NCBI GenBank assembly: GCA_012719175.1
Contig: JAAYAX010000013.1
Location: 124,001 to 188,000, forward strand
Direction of reading: 5' to 3'
Source of the DNA: Methanomassiliicoccus sp.
GTDB lineage: Archaea > Thermoplasmatota > Thermoplasmata > Methanomassiliicoccales > Methanomassiliicoccaceae
Length of the DNA stretch: 64,000 nucleotides
Position numbers and translations under genes: made by a program. Below, in pieces: positions 25,673 to 34,399 of the stretch (positions within the stretch are counted from its first letter, which is position 1; each line of letters opens with the position of its first letter). Below the pieces are notes generated by a model. That model was not told where the DNA came from. It ran no database searches and saw only the letters and a program-made list of their open reading frames with translations.

Positions 25673-25963
25673 CTACTTCAGTGATGCCAGGAAGTCATCC
25701 ACGTTCATGGCGGCGAAGGTTACGGTCTCCAAGCTCCCCCTGGCCCCTAGCTCGACCATCAGCTTTGCCACCGTCTCGTTGTTGGGCGCCTCCAGGATGG
25801 TCAGGAAATCGTACTTCCCGAGGAGAGCGTATTGCCTCATCACCTTAGCTCCCATGGCATCGATCTCCTCGTTTACCTCCAGCAGTCGTTCCGGGTTGCT
25901 CCTCAGGGTCTTACGGCCATCGGCCGTCAACCGCGACAGTATGACGTATTCGGGCGTGGTCAT
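25673..25963 (-). CDS. GYD-domain-like small protein (96 aa)
   Basis: The protein reads MTTPEYVILSRLTADGRKTL at the start, RQYALLGKYDFLTILEAPNNETVAKLMVELG in the middle and VTFAAMNVDDFLASLK at the end. This is the compact GYD-domain layout with the GKYD motif, a dimeric ferredoxin-like fold. Some members are found near dehydrogenases, and their role is unknown. A longer frame reaches 26053, but residues before MTTPE lack protein character and span an AT-rich element. Confidence 0.75.
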   Translation of the reverse strand: MTTPEYVILSRLTADGRKTLRSNPERLLEVNEEIDAMGAKVMRQYALLGKYDFLTILEAPNNETVAKLMVELGARGSLETVTFAAMNVDDFLASLK

Positions 25964-26137
25964 CACCAGGAGATAAAAAGTGCCACATGTGGGATAATTA
26001 ACTTGGTTTGTATCGCTCAGGACCTTTGAAGCATCGGCGGATCGTCCCGTCACACTCTCTGGTCAGGAGGTCTGCGACCGGCTGAACCTCGATGGGCGTT
26101 CATTCGAACGTTCCTGAGATATTACCCGCCAGGAAGT

Positions 26138-27568
26138 TCAGCCCACTGTCAACTGGGTCTTGATGCCCGCACCGGTCATCCCCCTTCCAGAGTCCGCAAA
26201 AGCGTCCAGGTTCCAATCCCCTGCGGTCAGAGGGCTTGTCGTTCCCTCCAGGGCGGTTCCTATGCCCGCGACCGCATAGGGCCTCAGCTCAACCCTCAAC
26301 CCCTTCCCAGGGCCGGTCATCGTTAGATAACCACCCTTCATCCCTTCGACCCCGAGGAGCATGAAGGTAATCTCATCACCTGCTCTCGGCCTTCTTTCCG
26401 TATGGTAAGGCCAGTACGCGTTGAGTGATAGGGTTCGGCCGCCCGAGCTCACAGAGGACAGGTTCTTCCGGTCACCGAGCTTTCGCTGATATGCGTCGCT
26501 GAGGGGGAGGGAGACGGGCACCGGGACCCTGGTCTCGAATAACTTCGGGCCCCATCTCCCGTCCTTCTGGAAGGCCGGCCAGAAGGACCACTGTCCGGTC
26601 TTGTCGAGCTTCGTCCGTGCTTCGAACAGGAAGCTCGCGCGGGGAGATATCGCCAGGTTGGGGACGTGTCCGAAGTCCCTGTTCTCGTCCCCCGGTCCGC
26701 GGCACGCCACGAAGACCCCGGCCGGACCGAAGCGTATCTCGCGGGGAGTGGGATTGAGGATCTCGTACCTCACGAGGATGGTCGTCCCCTCCTTAATCTG
26801 AGGGTTGTCAGCGCTCACCACCGGGAACCGGATGTGGAACTCCTGCCCGGGAACGGCGATGGCCCCATTTATGCTGGATAGCTTGAAGTGTTTACCGTAC
26901 TCTGCCTTCGAGCCCACGTTCAATAGGCAGTGCTCCTGCAAAGGCTCCCCTCTCCTCTGCCCCTCTCTGAATATGCGCCATACGTTCTCTAGCGCGGCCT
27001 CGTAGCTTTGGACCACTGACGGGGGTGCCTCCTTTCCCGCGGGCCAGGCGAGGGCGTCCCTGCATGGTTCCGCAAACGCCTCGCGGTTGTTCTCGCTGCG
27101 CATGGTCGAGGACATGACGATCCTCCCTGGAGCGCCCATCTTCTCGGCGAAACCTCCGCTCTGGCACTGGGTGAACACCCAAACCTGCGATCTGGCCCTT
27201 ATCTTTCCGGCCAGCTCGTTCATCCTGGTGTCGGTGATGGTGCCGTCCTGGAGCTGGAAGTGGGAGGAGGATCCATCGAAGTGTCCATGGTCCACGAAGA
27301 AGCAGAACAGCTCGTCGTCCTCCTCCAGGGTGGATGCCAGACGGGACAGCTCCTTCTCCACGTTCACCTTGGTGGACAGCATTGATATGTCCGGCCCGGC
27401 GTTCATATCTTGGAACATGAGGATGGTGTTCTCCGGGGAGTATCCGTAGTCCCTCCTCAGGATGTCCCTCATGCCCGAGACCGCTCCCCAATACCACTTC
27501 AGCAGCTGCTCCGCCTGCCCAGGCATGGACCTCTGGAACCCCTCGACGATAAGCGCGACCCGCTTCAT
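26138..27568 (-). CDS. Caspase/legumain-like (clan CD, C13-type) cysteine peptidase
   Basis: The N-terminal 200 residues resemble clan CD peptidases. The beta strand KRVALIVEGF starts the fold. LFCFFVDHGHFDG holds the likely catalytic H94 and G95, and VWVFTQCQSGGFAEKM holds the likely nucleophile C135. The insertion ISMLSTKVNVEKELSRLASTLEEDDE precedes the His strand, as in legumains and metacaspases. The remaining 270 residues form Ig-like beta domains without a known match (EIRFGPAGVFVAC..., WSFWPAFQKDG...). There is no signal peptide, so the enzyme would be cytosolic. A TATA-like box at 27589-27602 is 27 nt from the ATG (leaderless). The substrate is unknown. Confidence 0.72.
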   Translation of the reverse strand: MKRVALIVEGFQRSMPGQAEQLLKWYWGAVSGMRDILRRDYGYSPENTILMFQDMNAGPDISMLSTKVNVEKELSRLASTLEEDDELFCFFVDHGHFDGSSSHFQLQDGTITDTRMNELAGKIRARSQVWVFTQCQSGGFAEKMGAPGRIVMSSTMRSENNREAFAEPCRDALAWPAGKEAPPSVVQSYEAALENVWRIFREGQRRGEPLQEHCLLNVGSKAEYGKHFKLSSINGAIAVPGQEFHIRFPVVSADNPQIKEGTTILVRYEILNPTPREIRFGPAGVFVACRGPGDENRDFGHVPNLAISPRASFLFEARTKLDKTGQWSFWPAFQKDGRWGPKLFETRVPVPVSLPLSDAYQRKLGDRKNLSSVSSGGRTLSLNAYWPYHTERRPRAGDEITFMLLGVEGMKGGYLTMTGPGKGLRVELRPYAVAGIGTALEGTTSPLTAGDWNLDAFADSGRGMTGAGIKTQLTVG

Positions 27569-27588
27569 GTCCCCGATATGGGCCTCAA

Positions 27589-27602
27589 GGTTAATCTAAA
27601 GG
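27589..27602 (-). promoter_or_regulatory. TATA-like box of the caspase-like gene
   Basis: CCTTTAGATTAACC on the minus strand is centred about 27 nt upstream of the ATG at 27568. Confidence 0.45.
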
Positions 27603-27708
27603 AGAGCTGCCCACGCCTCGGCACGGGGCGAGCGCCTTCTCCGATCCCACTCCTTTCCGTGGCGGTGCTTGATTCTACTGGACATGAGGAGCCTGAGGGG
27701 TGCTATCA

Positions 27709-28170
27709 TCAAGGAGCTTTTCTGGGCTGCTTGGTCTTGGCCGCAGGTACGTCCCTGGTCCAACCGCAGGTAAGGCATTGAGGGCGATGCACGCACAGCA
27801 GACCATGGCATGCCGGGCACGTGTACCGTTCGGCCTGGTGGGCCAGGAAGTTGTCCACACCTTGCTCCCTTATCTCTTCCAGGTTCTCCATCATGCTCAT
27901 CTCGTATTTGGTGCGGTAGCGGGCGTCCAGCTGCTTTAATCTCCTGCAGGGGACCTTGCTGCACTCGTAACAGAAATGGGAGCTGTTGGCACTGATGGTA
28001 GGGCAGTTGATGATGGTGCACAATCGACAGTGATCGGGCTTATTAGGATCGTCTCCCCAGCACCCTGGGCACTTGTTCTTGGTCCGCTGGTACCCCAAGC
28101 ACAGGGCGCAGTTCATCCCGCAGGGGGCGATATGGGAACGCTCCAAGACCGGACGCTCGATCCCGACCAT
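27709..28170 (-). CDS. DUF3795 zinc-binding-like protein
   Basis: The 153-aa protein starts MVGIERPVLERSHIAPCGMNC and has CALCLGYQRTKNKCPGCWGDD, the DUF3795 core. It is followed by CRLCTIINCP, CYECSKVPCRRLK and a C-terminal double CxxC ribbon (CPACHGLLCVHRPQCLTCGW). At least a dozen Cys are arranged as zinc knuckles. The frame continues upstream to 28503, but that part overlaps the divergent flippase gene and has low protein character, so the ATG at 28170 is used. It is divergent from the flippase; the function is unknown. Confidence 0.75.
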   Translation of the reverse strand: MVGIERPVLERSHIAPCGMNCALCLGYQRTKNKCPGCWGDDPNKPDHCRLCTIINCPTISANSSHFCYECSKVPCRRLKQLDARYRTKYEMSMMENLEEIREQGVDNFLAHQAERYTCPACHGLLCVHRPQCLTCGWTRDVPAAKTKQPRKAP

Positions 28171-28294
28171 GGTAGCGTTATGCTCCTGGAGAGGTATAAT
28201 CCTATTGAGGATGCCGGTTCTTCCCCCAAGGCCGAACCTATTAGAGTTGGCGAGACTAATAGGTGGAGGGGAGCGCATCGGTCTGTCCGAAGGA

Positions 28295-29815
28295 ATGCTG
28301 GCAGCGCCATCTTCAGGAGATGGTAACATCACTGACCCGGACCCTCCCGGGAGGCAGAGAGTTGACGGTAAGATGCTCTTGGGCACTATGTGGTCCTTCG
28401 GCATCAACTCCCTCCAGCAGATCCTCGTACTGACCCGCCTGGTCATCCTCGCCCGTCTCCTGCTACCTTCGGACTTTGGCATATTGGACATCGCCCTGCT
28501 CACCCTCTACGCCCTGGACGTCTTCTCACAGACCGGCTTCCAGCAGGCCCTGGTGCAGAAGAAGACCGACATCACCGAGGACCTCAACGCAGCTTGGACG
28601 CTGCTGGTAGTACGGGGTTTTGTCCTGTTCATCGTCCTGTTCCTCTTCGCCCCTTACATCGCCGACTTCTTTGCCACGCCCGAGGCCGCCCCAGTGCTCC
28701 AGGTCGTAGGCATTACCCTCATTTTCCAGGGGTTCACCAACCTGGGCACCATATTATTCCTCAAGAACCTGGATTTCCGCAAACAATACCTTTTCAAGCT
28801 CAGTGGGGTGGCGACAGAGTTCATCGTGAGCATAACTGCCGTCCTCATCTTCCAAAACGTTTGGGCCCTGGTCTTCGGCATCATTGCCAAGGACCTGATC
28901 CTCATGATAATGAGCTACATCATACATCCTTACCGTCCACGGTTCAACTTTGATCTTAAGAAGGTCCGTGGCCTATCCAGCTATGGCATCTGGATAATGG
29001 CGTCCTCCATCCTGGTGTTCCTCCTTATACAGGGTGACGACATAATCGTGGGCAAGGTCCTGGGCATCACCGCGCTGGGGCTCTATCAGATGGCCTATGG
29101 GCTGTCCAACACACCATCCACCGAGATCAGCCAGATCATTTCGCAGGTGGCGTTTCCGGTCTACTCCAAGATCCAGGACGACCTGGCGCAGCTCAAGGCC
29201 CTCTTCCTTAGAACGCTGGAGCTGACCGCGCTGATCTCCTTTGTCCTGACCGGTCTCTTGGTATCCCTGGCGCCGGAGATCACCCTAGTGTTCCTGGGTA
29301 GCAATTGGGCCCCCATCATACCTCTCATCCAGATACTGGCGTGGTGGGGCCTGGTGCGGGGATTGGAGGAGACCTCCGCAGCCCTCTTCTTGGCCGTGGG
29401 GAAGCCCCGCCTACATTCCATGCTCCAGTTCATACAGGTGATAATCCTCTTCACGTTGATCTACCCCCTGATGGATAATTACGGCCTAGTAGGCGTATCC
29501 CTGGCCGTTGCCTTCAGCTGCTTCCCGGTGCTGTTCCTCTTCATAAACTCGGTCAAGAAGATATTGACCATCGGCGTCTGGGAGGCCTATGCTCCATTGG
29601 TCTACCCCCTGGCCCTGATCATATGCTCCATCGGTTCCACGGCACTGGTCAGGACCGTGCTGTTCCCGACTCCCGACCTCTACTCCATGTTCATCCTACT
29701 GGGGACTTACGCCCTGGTGACGCTGATAGTGATCAATGTCCTCGACCGGTACACGCCCTACAAGGCCGTGTCAATGGTAAGGGGCTTCATATCCTCAAGA
29801 AAAAAGACCTTTTGA
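28295..29815 (+). CDS. Polysaccharide/oligosaccharide flippase (MOP superfamily, Wzx-like)
   Basis: About 506 aa with 12-14 TM segments. It begins near GTMWSFGINSLQQILVLTRLVILARLL, the typical MATE-type flippase start, then PSDFGILDIALLTLY and GFQQALVQK. Such proteins move lipid-linked glycans across the membrane, here possibly for S-layer or surface glycosylation. The start is uncertain: ATG 28295, a TTG at 28247 or ATG 28373 are possible. The TATA-like GGTATAATCC at 28193-28202 lies upstream of all of them. No glycosyltransferase gene sits next to it, so it is an isolated flippase gene. Confidence 0.85.
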   Translation: MLAAPSSGDGNITDPDPPGRQRVDGKMLLGTMWSFGINSLQQILVLTRLVILARLLLPSDFGILDIALLTLYALDVFSQTGFQQALVQKKTDITEDLNAAWTLLVVRGFVLFIVLFLFAPYIADFFATPEAAPVLQVVGITLIFQGFTNLGTILFLKNLDFRKQYLFKLSGVATEFIVSITAVLIFQNVWALVFGIIAKDLILMIMSYIIHPYRPRFNFDLKKVRGLSSYGIWIMASSILVFLLIQGDDIIVGKVLGITALGLYQMAYGLSNTPSTEISQIISQVAFPVYSKIQDDLAQLKALFLRTLELTALISFVLTGLLVSLAPEITLVFLGSNWAPIIPLIQILAWWGLVRGLEETSAALFLAVGKPRLHSMLQFIQVIILFTLIYPLMDNYGLVGVSLAVAFSCFPVLFLFINSVKKILTIGVWEAYAPLVYPLALIICSIGSTALVRTVLFPTPDLYSMFILLGTYALVTLIVINVLDRYTPYKAVSMVRGFISSRKKTF

Positions 29816-29982
29816 CCCTACGTCACGGTTGATGAGATGCCGATGCACAGAGAGTCATTCCTATCGTAAAAAGAGATAGTGTGGTGAGAGGTGTTCTCGA
29901 CCAAGACCGACCACTTAGTAGCCAAGGAAAAAACAATATCACACCACAGCATGGAAGAAATGAGAACAGAGGAGATGAACAT

Positions 29983-30321
29983 ATGAAGGTCACCAAGATT
30001 TCCGATCACGAGGACCGCCCCAATCCACACAAAGTGAGCGCCAAGACCATCTACGATCATGACCTGGCCCAGTGCGTCCATATCCTCCTGAGGCCAGGAG
30101 AATCCCTGAAGAAGCACATCACTCCGGTCGATGTCTTCTTCTACATCCTGGAGGGAGAGGGCATGGTGGAGATAGGGGAGGAGACCGCTACCGTCTCCAA
30201 GGACATGATCATAGAATCCCCGGCCAAGATACCGCACCGCCTCATCAATCCTGGAGACATGGACTTCCGGTTCCTGGTCGTGAAGACCCCCAAGCCAAAG
30301 GTAGGCACCAAGGTGCTGTGA
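29983..30321 (+). CDS. Cupin-domain protein (112 aa)
   Basis: Start ATG at 29983 with the ribosome site GGAGATGA. The product has a single cupin barrel: HDLAQCVHILLRPGESLKKHITPVDVFFYILEGEGMVEIGEE (motif 1 with KKH and E-G-E), and PAKIPHRLINPGDMDFRFLVVKTPK (motif 2). The metal-ligand pattern is partly present (H in LKKH, E in YILEGEG, H in IPHRL). Small cupins may bind metals, sugars or nucleotides, and many are dioxygenases or isomerases. It precedes an SDR gene by about 90 nt, but that gene has its own promoter. Confidence 0.8.
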   Translation: MKVTKISDHEDRPNPHKVSAKTIYDHDLAQCVHILLRPGESLKKHITPVDVFFYILEGEGMVEIGEETATVSKDMIIESPAKIPHRLINPGDMDFRFLVVKTPKPKVGTKVL

Positions 30322-30377
30322 GGGAGGACCTCGCGGCGCCTTCGACCCCATTTTTTGATCTGTGGTCCAGACCCTGA

Positions 30378-30387
30378 GATATATACG
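30378..30387 (+). promoter_or_regulatory. TATA-like box of the SDR gene
   Basis: GATATATACG is centred 27 nt upstream of the GTG at 30409, fitting a leaderless promoter. Confidence 0.5.
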
Positions 30388-30408
30388 TCTGGACAAGGAT
30401 GCGGAGGC

Positions 30409-31278
30409 GTGTTCAGCGGTGAGACCGGAAAGATCGCATTGATAACCGGGGCCAATTCGGGTATGGGAAAGGCGTCCACTGCGATCCTGGCGGACATGGG
30501 GTTTCATGTGGTGATGCTCTGCCGTGACCAGGCCAGAGGCAGGGCCGCCTACGAGGAGATAACCGGAGTTGCCGGACGCAGGGTCGACCTCATGCTGTGC
30601 GACCTTGGCAGCATGGCCTCGATCCGAAGTTTCGTCAGTAGCTTCAGGGAGAGGTTCGATAAACTGGATGTCCTCATCAACAACGCGGGCGTGATCACCC
30701 TGGACAGGCGGGAGACCATGGATGGCCTGGAGCTTCAGTTCGGGGTGAACCACATAGGGCATTTTCTGTTGACCACATCGCTCCTGGACCTCCTGGAGAG
30801 GTCGGGATCCGGCCGCATCGTGATCTACAGCTCCGGCGCCCATAAGATGGGGAGGGTCCACTTCGACGACATAAACCTCCAGCTGCGGTACAATGTTATC
30901 AGGTCGTACGGGCAATCGAAGCTGGCCAACCTCTACTTCACCAGGGAGCTGGCGTTGAGGTTGAGGGATAGGGGGAGCAGGGTCACCGTCAATGCCTGTC
31001 ATCCCGGCGCCGTGGCCACACAGATGGGCGTTGACCGGGACACGGGTTTCGGAAGGTCCCTCGTCAAGATGTTGAAGCCCCTCTTCCAGACCCCGGAACA
31101 GGGCTGCCGGACAGCGGTGTATCTGGCCACATCCGAGGAGGTGGCAAACGTCAGTGGCGAATATTTCTACAAATGCAAGGTGGCGCGGACGTCCAGAAGG
31201 TCCAAGGACATGGAGGCGGCAGGTCGCCTGTTCGACCTGAGCGAGGCCATATGCCACCAGGGCGCGGCCGGTGGATGA
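30409..31278 (+). CDS. Short-chain dehydrogenase/reductase
   Basis: An NAD(P)-dependent oxidoreductase of about 289 aa. Numbered from the GTG at 30409 it has the cofactor loop TGANSGMG at 13-20, NNAG at 91-94, the catalytic Ser near 141-142 and YxxxK as Y167/K171 in SYGQSKLAN. The HPGAVATQ motif after the active site is typical of the retinol-dehydrogenase-like group. The TATA-like box at 30378-30387 supports a leaderless GTG start rather than the upstream frame from 30355. Its substrate is unknown. The C-terminus is rich in Arg/Lys and Gly and is longer than usual. Confidence 0.88.
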   Translation: MFSGETGKIALITGANSGMGKASTAILADMGFHVVMLCRDQARGRAAYEEITGVAGRRVDLMLCDLGSMASIRSFVSSFRERFDKLDVLINNAGVITLDRRETMDGLELQFGVNHIGHFLLTTSLLDLLERSGSGRIVIYSSGAHKMGRVHFDDINLQLRYNVIRSYGQSKLANLYFTRELALRLRDRGSRVTVNACHPGAVATQMGVDRDTGFGRSLVKMLKPLFQTPEQGCRTAVYLATSEEVANVSGEYFYKCKVARTSRRSKDMEAAGRLFDLSEAICHQGAAGG

Positions 31279-31479
31279 TACTGCGGCGCCGTTCTCCTCA
31301 CTCCGCCGTCCGTCGATATGCTGGACCGCCTAGGTATGCACGGGGACCGCTCTCGGTCCCCCGTTTTTATCGCTCACCTTCATTCAATATTTCGCTCTGA
31401 AAGGAACGAAAAAGAATCCTTTCATATCCCTCCATCTACCCAATCTTTAAACGGAAAAAGGAGGTGTGGAAAGGTGCCC

Positions 31480-31914
31480 ATGAAGAGGCTGTTGGTCTGC
31501 GTAGATGGTTCAAAGTACTCTGAAGAAGCAGTAAGGTATGCTGTGGATATCGCGAAGAAGTTGGACGCGACGATCACTCTGATCTTTGTCTGGACCCCAC
31601 CGGCCTCCGCCGGGCAGAGGATGAACATCCCCTACGACATCCCTGACTCGGAGATGGAGCGCCTTAAGGGGGCCAGGGAGATACTGGACGCGGCAGGGAT
31701 GAGATGCAATGTGGTCGAGGCCATAGGCAACCCGGCCGAGGAGATACTGGACGAAGCGAGGAAGGGGTATGATCAAGTTATCCTGGGGAGCAGGGGGCTG
31801 GGGAGCGTGGAGCGCTTCCTCCTGGGAAGCGTGACGGGCAGGGTTTCGCACCACATCACCATCCCCATGACCATCATTCCCCCCAGGCGGGATGAAAGGA
31901 AGGGGCCGTTCTAG
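31480..31914 (+). CDS. Universal stress protein (UspA family)
   Basis: The 144-aa protein begins MKRLLVCVDGSKYSEEAVRYAVDIAKKL and contains VVEAIGNPAEEILDEARKGYDQVILGSRGLGSVERFLLGSVTGRV. The G-x-x-G-x(9)-G-S nucleotide-binding pattern is present, so this is probably an ATP-binding member. The ATG at 31480 has an AAAGGTG ribosome site; the TATA-like CTTTAAA near 31445-31451 gives a short leader. It is a single-domain cytosolic stress protein with no clear partner nearby. Confidence 0.9.
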   Translation: MKRLLVCVDGSKYSEEAVRYAVDIAKKLDATITLIFVWTPPASAGQRMNIPYDIPDSEMERLKGAREILDAAGMRCNVVEAIGNPAEEILDEARKGYDQVILGSRGLGSVERFLLGSVTGRVSHHITIPMTIIPPRRDERKGPF

Positions 31915-32085
31915 GGGGTAGGTCTGACCGCCTCATCTGACATCCTAACTTGTTGCCAAGCCTAGAGGGGTGATCGTCTCTCATCGGTCCATGTCCACAG
32001 ATCGTGCCCGAGGAGGGGTCCCGATGTATCACCTGCGACTGCGGGAGCATCTTCCCCACAGATGGTGAAGAACCGCAAGAGGACT

Positions 32086-33726
32086 TCAGGTCTCCTTGGT
32101 CTGTGCCTCCACCAGGCTGCCGCCGATGTACTTCTCACGGAGACGGGGCTTCTCGATCTTCCCTGTGGGGTTGCGGGGCACCCTCTCAAAGATTATCCTG
32201 CGGGGGCGCTTGTAGCGGGGCAGGGCGTTGCAGAACTGCATGATCTCGGCCTCGGTGCAGGACACGTTCGGCTTCAGCTCGATGATGGCCACGGCGATCT
32301 CCCCCAGACGGTGGTCGGGGAGACCTATTACGGCCACGTCCTTTATCGCGGGATGCGTATGCAAAAAGTCCTCGATCTGCACAGGATAGAGGTTCTCGCC
32401 CCCAGTGATGATCACGTCCTTCTTGCGGTCGACAAGGAAGACAAAACCGTCCTCGTCCATTCGTGCCATGTCCCCCGTGTACAGCCATCCGTCCTTGAGG
32501 ACCTCGGCGGTGGCCTCGGGGTTGTTGTAGTAGCACTTCATAACGCCCGAACCTCTCACACAGAGCTCACCCACATCGCCCTGCTTCACCGGCCGCCCGG
32601 CCTCATCCACGATCTGCAGCTCCCAATTGTAGCCGGCCTTTCCGATGGCCCCCACCTTGTGGATGTTCTCGATACCGAGATGGACGCAGCCCGGTCCGAT
32701 GGACTCGGACAGGCCGTAATCGGTATCGTAATCATGGCTAGGGAAATACTCCTTCCAGCGCTTTATCAAGCTTGGCGGCACCGGTTGGGCGCCGATGTGC
32801 ATTAGCCTCCACTGGTCGAGCTGGTAGTCCTCCAGCCGCACGTCCCCGTGCTCTATCGCATCCAGGATGTCCTGTGCCCACGGCACCAGGAGCCAGACGA
32901 TGGTGATCTGCTCCTCGGACACGGCCTTCAATATCCATTCAGGATTGACACCGCGAAGCAGCACGGCCTTGCTCCCGGACAGGAAGCTCCCGAACCAATG
33001 CATCTTCGCACCGGTGTGGTAGAGCGGTGGGATGCACAGGAAATTATCGTCCCGCCTCTGCCCGTGGTGGTCCATCTCCACCTCGCACGATGATACAAGA
33101 CCGCGGTGCGTGTGAAGGATGGCCTTGGGGAAGCCAGTCGTACCGGACGAGAAGTATATGGCGGCGTCGTCCTCATCGGTGATGGGGACCTTGGGTGCGA
33201 TGGAGGAGCAGCACGCGGTGAGCGCGTAGTAGTTCTCGGCAAACGACGGGCAGTCCTGCCCCACGAACAATCGCATCTTCACTTCGGGGATGTGCTCACG
33301 GATGGCCTCGACCCGGTCGATGAACTCCGGCCCGAAGATCAGCACATCACACTCGGCCAGCTCCAGACAGTATTTGATCTCGTCCTCCGTATAACGGTAG
33401 TTGAGCGGAACGGCCAGGGCGCCGGTCTTCAACACGCCGAAGTAGATCGGCAGCCATTCCAGGCAGTTCATCAGGAGGATCCCGACCTTGTGCCCCTTTT
33501 CCAAGCCCCGCTCCATCAGGAAATTGGCAAGTCGGTTGGCTTTATCGTCAAATTCCCGCCAGGTCATCTGTCTCCTGTATTTTCTCTCCGGATTGAGCTC
33601 TACCAGCTCGTAGTCCTTCCAGCTCCTTCGAACCTCGGTGATCTCGGGGTTGATCTCGATCAGGCTGACCTCGTGACCATAAAGGGAGGCGTTATGAGCT
33701 AGGATATCTGTGATAGGCATTTCCAT
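32086..33726 (-). CDS. Acyl-CoA synthetase (AMP-forming adenylate ligase)
   Basis: An ANL superfamily enzyme of about 546 aa that activates a carboxylic acid as an acyl-AMP and then a CoA thioester. Key motifs: IYFSSGTTGFPKAILHTHRG (P-loop-like), the substrate-loop YGLSES, YTGDMARMDEDGFVFLVDRKKDVI and the C-terminal catalytic Lys in NPTGKIEKPRLREKY. Fatty or aromatic acids are the likely substrates. The start is taken at ATG 33726; the next Met at 33720 is equally plausible. The frame running up to 33840 looks non-coding at its N-terminus. No beta-oxidation genes are nearby. Confidence 0.9.
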   Translation of the reverse strand: MEMPITDILAHNASLYGHEVSLIEINPEITEVRRSWKDYELVELNPERKYRRQMTWREFDDKANRLANFLMERGLEKGHKVGILLMNCLEWLPIYFGVLKTGALAVPLNYRYTEDEIKYCLELAECDVLIFGPEFIDRVEAIREHIPEVKMRLFVGQDCPSFAENYYALTACCSSIAPKVPITDEDDAAIYFSSGTTGFPKAILHTHRGLVSSCEVEMDHHGQRRDDNFLCIPPLYHTGAKMHWFGSFLSGSKAVLLRGVNPEWILKAVSEEQITIVWLLVPWAQDILDAIEHGDVRLEDYQLDQWRLMHIGAQPVPPSLIKRWKEYFPSHDYDTDYGLSESIGPGCVHLGIENIHKVGAIGKAGYNWELQIVDEAGRPVKQGDVGELCVRGSGVMKCYYNNPEATAEVLKDGWLYTGDMARMDEDGFVFLVDRKKDVIITGGENLYPVQIEDFLHTHPAIKDVAVIGLPDHRLGEIAVAIIELKPNVSCTEAEIMQFCNALPRYKRPRRIIFERVPRNPTGKIEKPRLREKYIGGSLVEAQTKET

Positions 33727-33910
33727 TCCCACTTTCTCTGCATTATTTCTGTAAGACGTTACTATGACAAAATGTAACACGTCTCCCCTCTTATCGTTTA
33801 TGTCGGCAGTACGACCTTTCTTGGCCGCGTTTTGGTTCATAGCTCACAACAGAGCCGGAGCGGCCGCTCTAAGTCATCTTCACACGATGATGTCCCTGAA
33901 CGCTCAGAGG

Positions 33911-34216
33911 TCAACGTGAGTCGCTTCGACCCATGTTCCTATTGTGCGTGGCCACGACGTTGTTGATGTAATCGGCAAGAAGCTTCTGGTCCACACGGTC
34001 CGTTGCCAGCGTACCTTCCAGGGGGAACTCGTGATCGCACCGGATGCAGCGGGCCAGCTGGCAGCCGAATGCACCTTTCCTGCACCCCTGGCAGGCGATG
34101 GCCCGCGACTGGAAGAGGGAGAACATTTGACCGCACCGGGGGCACCTGATCATCCTGGTCGTCCTCTCAAAGGCCGGGGTGATCCCCGCCCCTCTCATAT
34201 CATGACCGAACGGCAA
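33911..34216 (-). CDS. Zinc-ribbon protein (101 aa)
   Basis: The protein contains IRCPRCGQMFSLFQSRAIACQGCRKGAFGCQLARCIRCDHEFPLEG with two or three CxxC pairs forming a zinc ribbon, then a short helical tail (DQKLLADYINNVVATHN). The TTG at 34216 has a perfect GGAGG site 7 nt upstream and is preferred to the internal ATG at 34153. It could bind nucleic acid or serve as a protein interaction module. It stands alone between the acyl-CoA synthetase and the ABC exporter genes. Confidence 0.75.
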   Translation of the reverse strand: MPFGHDMRGAGITPAFERTTRMIRCPRCGQMFSLFQSRAIACQGCRKGAFGCQLARCIRCDHEFPLEGTLATDRVDQKLLADYINNVVATHNRNMGRSDSR

Positions 34217-34399
34217 CTGGCATCCTCCGTCGTAGGGATTGCCTCCATGTTACAAATACTCATTTCCATGAGTGCTCTCGAACCTGAAGCTCTAACGAAG
34301 TGCTTATGTCACCGTCGCTGTCACAGCCTTATTTATTGCCCTCGAGTGAGGGGCAGAGATATGTTAAATGCCCTTTGAGGCGGCGTTCTAGAGTCGAGC

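Noticed and set aside
29818-31257. 479-codon minus-strand open frame
   Set aside because: It is antisense to the cupin and SDR genes, which have clear family motifs, ribosome sites and a TATA box; the frame is a by-product of G+C-rich codon bias.
32062-33702. Plus-strand frames opposite the acyl-CoA synthetase
   Set aside because: Antisense to a protein with complete ANL motifs; no independent start signals.
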